6,484 nucleotides of DNA, taken from assembly GCA_030262795.1 (NCBI GenBank), contig JAJSZO010000150.1, positions 1 through 6,484 on the forward strand, written 5' to 3'. This document shows, one piece after another, positions 5,373 through 6,484 of this stretch (positions within the stretch are counted from its first letter, which is position 1; every line of letters starts with the position of its first letter). A program made the position numbers and the translations under genes. Origin of the DNA: Deltaproteobacteria bacterium. Lineage in GTDB: Bacteria; Desulfobacterota; Desulfobacteria; Desulfobacterales; ETH-SRB1. The notes under the pieces are model-generated. The model was not told the DNA's origin. It saw only the letters and a program-made list of their open reading frames with translations, and did no database searches.

Positions 5373-6125
5373 TTATTTATTGTACATCTTGCGCCATTTT
5401 CCAGGACTTACATGCTTACTTCCCAAAGACCATATTCCTTTTTGGGATTTCCTGGCTTTCATTTCCGCTTTTTTATATGGTGAAACATCAAAACCCTTTG
5501 GTAATTTTCCATTGTATGCTTCGGCAAGACCGGATCTGAGCAACTCATGATTCACATTTCTATGATCAGCAAAGACTTCGGCAAGCAGTCGGTTATAAGG
5601 TCCCATTCCATAGCTTTTGATTTGAACCGTTTTATTCAAAATCATTTTTGCGAGATATTTTTTGGCATTTTGACTATATGGCTGCCCAGGTTTTTGTTTT
5701 CTTTTATTTGCCGTTTCCGGTGCATCAATTCCAACAAGCCTTGCCATGATTGTTATACTATGACCTTCTGCCATGAAAGTGTCTCCGTCATAAACTTTTA
5801 TAACTTTGAACTTTTCAAGAGATTTTATTTGAAGATCAATTTGTTTTTTTTGAAAATAGTATAGTTCATCACTATCAGGTCGTGCTTCATTTCCCAGGAA
5901 ATTTGCTACATTAACATCCTCTGTCAGTTCTCCCTTTTCAATTTTTTGCACATTTTTCTTCAAATAACCGATAAGCGATCCGAATCTGTAACATTTTACC
6001 TGCCCATCTTCCTCCCATGCTCTTACATTTTCTATTCTCATGCCGTTTTTCAAAATAATTGTATCGGCGCTTGCGAACAAAGGAAACAGGATTGATAAAA
6101 CAACTAATATAAAAAAGTTCTTCAT
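5373..6125 (-). CDS. Secreted staphylococcal-nuclease-like (thermonuclease) protein
   Basis: Probable calcium-dependent DNA/RNA phosphodiesterase, exported to the periplasm or beyond. From the chosen ATG at 6125 the protein has 250 residues. Residues 1-20 form a signal peptide (MKNFFILVVLSILFPLFASA, cleavage before D21). Residues 21-65 form a small LKNG...VKCYRFG...LKKNVQKIE domain common before catalytic domains in deltaproteobacterial secreted proteins. Residues 105-235 are the SNase fold. All expected catalytic and metal residues are present: D115 in YDGDT, R129 in ARLVG, D134 and E137 in GIDAPE, and R179 in PYNRLLAEVF. An in-frame ATG at 6185 would add 20 residues and bury the signal peptide, so the inner start, with AGG 7 nt upstream, is preferred. 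It converges on the cyclase and has its own promoter. The stop lies 2 bp from the palindromic element. Confidence 0.92.
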   Translation of the reverse strand: MKNFFILVVLSILFPLFASADTIILKNGMRIENVRAWEEDGQVKCYRFGSLIGYLKKNVQKIEKGELTEDVNVANFLGNEARPDSDELYYFQKKQIDLQIKSLEKFKVIKVYDGDTFMAEGHSITIMARLVGIDAPETANKRKQKPGQPYSQNAKKYLAKMILNKTVQIKSYGMGPYNRLLAEVFADHRNVNHELLRSGLAEAYNGKLPKGFDVSPYKKAEMKARKSQKGIWSLGSKHVSPGKWRKMYNK

Positions 6126-6279
6126 TTTGGAACCTGGTGGCTTGCACAAAGCAAACAGTGCTGTAATGGCCGAAGAATGCAGCAAAATAATTCCCGACGG
6201 CTTTGTGTCATAATTCGACCCTTTTCAGCACATAATAGGAACGAGTAATAGAGATAACTCCTTGCTTTTTCGAAAAAAT

Positions 6280-6307
6280 AATATAAAAAAGAATGATTGG
6301 GTGTCAA
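6280..6307 (-). promoter_or_regulatory. Sigma70-like promoter for the nuclease gene
   Basis: On the minus strand TTGACA (6307-6302), a 16-nt spacer and TATATT (6285-6280) form a near-consensus promoter. Transcription would start near 6273, giving a leader of about 150 nt. I see no riboswitch or leader peptide in that leader. Confidence 0.6.
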
Positions 6308-6367
6308 ATACAATATGGTGCCTGGACGAGAAATTTTATGGCACTGAAAAATTACCCGTCCCCACAC

Positions 6368-6399
6368 AGTCTGCATGCGCCGGCGTAGGAATGCAGACT
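6368..6399. repeat. 9-bp inverted repeat with GC-rich loop
   Basis: AGTCTGCAT at 6368-6376 pairs exactly with ATGCAGACT at 6391-6399 around a 14-nt loop that contains the palindrome GCCGGC. No T-run follows on either strand, so it does not look like an intrinsic terminator. It resembles a single REP-type unit or an operator. It lies upstream of the nuclease promoter and 5 bp before a possible rightward -35 box. Confidence 0.45.
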
Positions 6400-6404
6400 C
6401 CATA

Positions 6405-6431
6405 TTGACAATATACATAAAATGGTATTAT
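6405..6431 (+). promoter_or_regulatory. Weak candidate rightward promoter leaving the window
   Basis: TTGACA at 6405-6410 is followed by TATTAT at 6426-6431. The 15-nt spacing is short. Any gene served would start beyond the right edge. Confidence 0.25.
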
Positions 6432-6484
6432 CATCATTTGCAATATCAATAAAAAAACATAAACACATACTCGGGATATACATA

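Larger units (their letters stand above)
6308..6484. other. Intergenic tail without a recognisable gene
   Basis: AT-rich end of the window. Apart from the hairpin at 6368-6399 and a weak rightward promoter candidate, I see no coding frame, RNA gene or repeat shared with the rest of the window. Confidence 0.5.

Noticed and set aside
1..6484. CRISPR array, tRNA or rRNA gene, integrase or transposase
   Set aside because: No regularly spaced short repeats, no cloverleaf or rRNA stretch recognised by eye, and no DDE or tyrosine-recombinase motifs in any sizeable frame.

Overview
The window reads as chromosomal DNA of a Gram-negative bacterium, most likely a deltaproteobacterium (Desulfobacterota). 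This is an inference from protein character: a class I (enterobacterial-type) adenylate cyclase, an anaerobic-type CobT, an MBL-fold hydrolase with an HTHWDH motif, and a secreted nuclease with an N-terminal 'LKNG' domain. No marker gene fixes the taxon.

Layout. Positions 15-208 hold a MITE-like palindromic element. Positions 209-594 have no recognisable gene. On the minus strand, 595-919 carries the wreck of a P-loop ATPase gene, readable only by crossing three frameshifts. It lies just downstream of cobT (931-2010, minus), whose TTG start has a strong ribosome binding site. A 341-bp divergent region (2011-2351) separates cobT from the rightward genes. It holds a sigma70-like promoter for each direction, a perfect 11-bp palindrome over the cobT -10/start region, a second 9-bp inverted repeat between the promoters, and a start-less reading frame resembling a scrap of isoleucyl-tRNA synthetase. 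Rightward come an MBL-fold metallohydrolase (2352-3269) and an overlapping or abutting class I adenylate cyclase (3220-5166). A second, degenerate copy of the palindromic element (5182-5370) fills the convergent gap and ends 2 bp from the stop codon of a secreted staphylococcal-nuclease-like protein (5373-6125, minus). That gene has its own promoter. The last ~180 bp hold a 9-bp hairpin and a weak rightward promoter candidate.

How the genes may work together. cobT is a stand-alone step in assembling the lower ligand of cobalamin. The MBL protein and the cyclase look like a two-gene operon. The cyclase makes cAMP, and the MBL protein belongs to a fold that includes cyclic phosphodiesterases, so a paired synthesis/turnover module is possible but unproven. 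The nuclease is independent and probably acts outside the cytoplasm. I see no CRISPR array, RNA gene or complete transposase gene. The least ordinary features are the related palindromic elements on either side of the cobT-MBL-cyclase block and the MBL-cyclase pairing.
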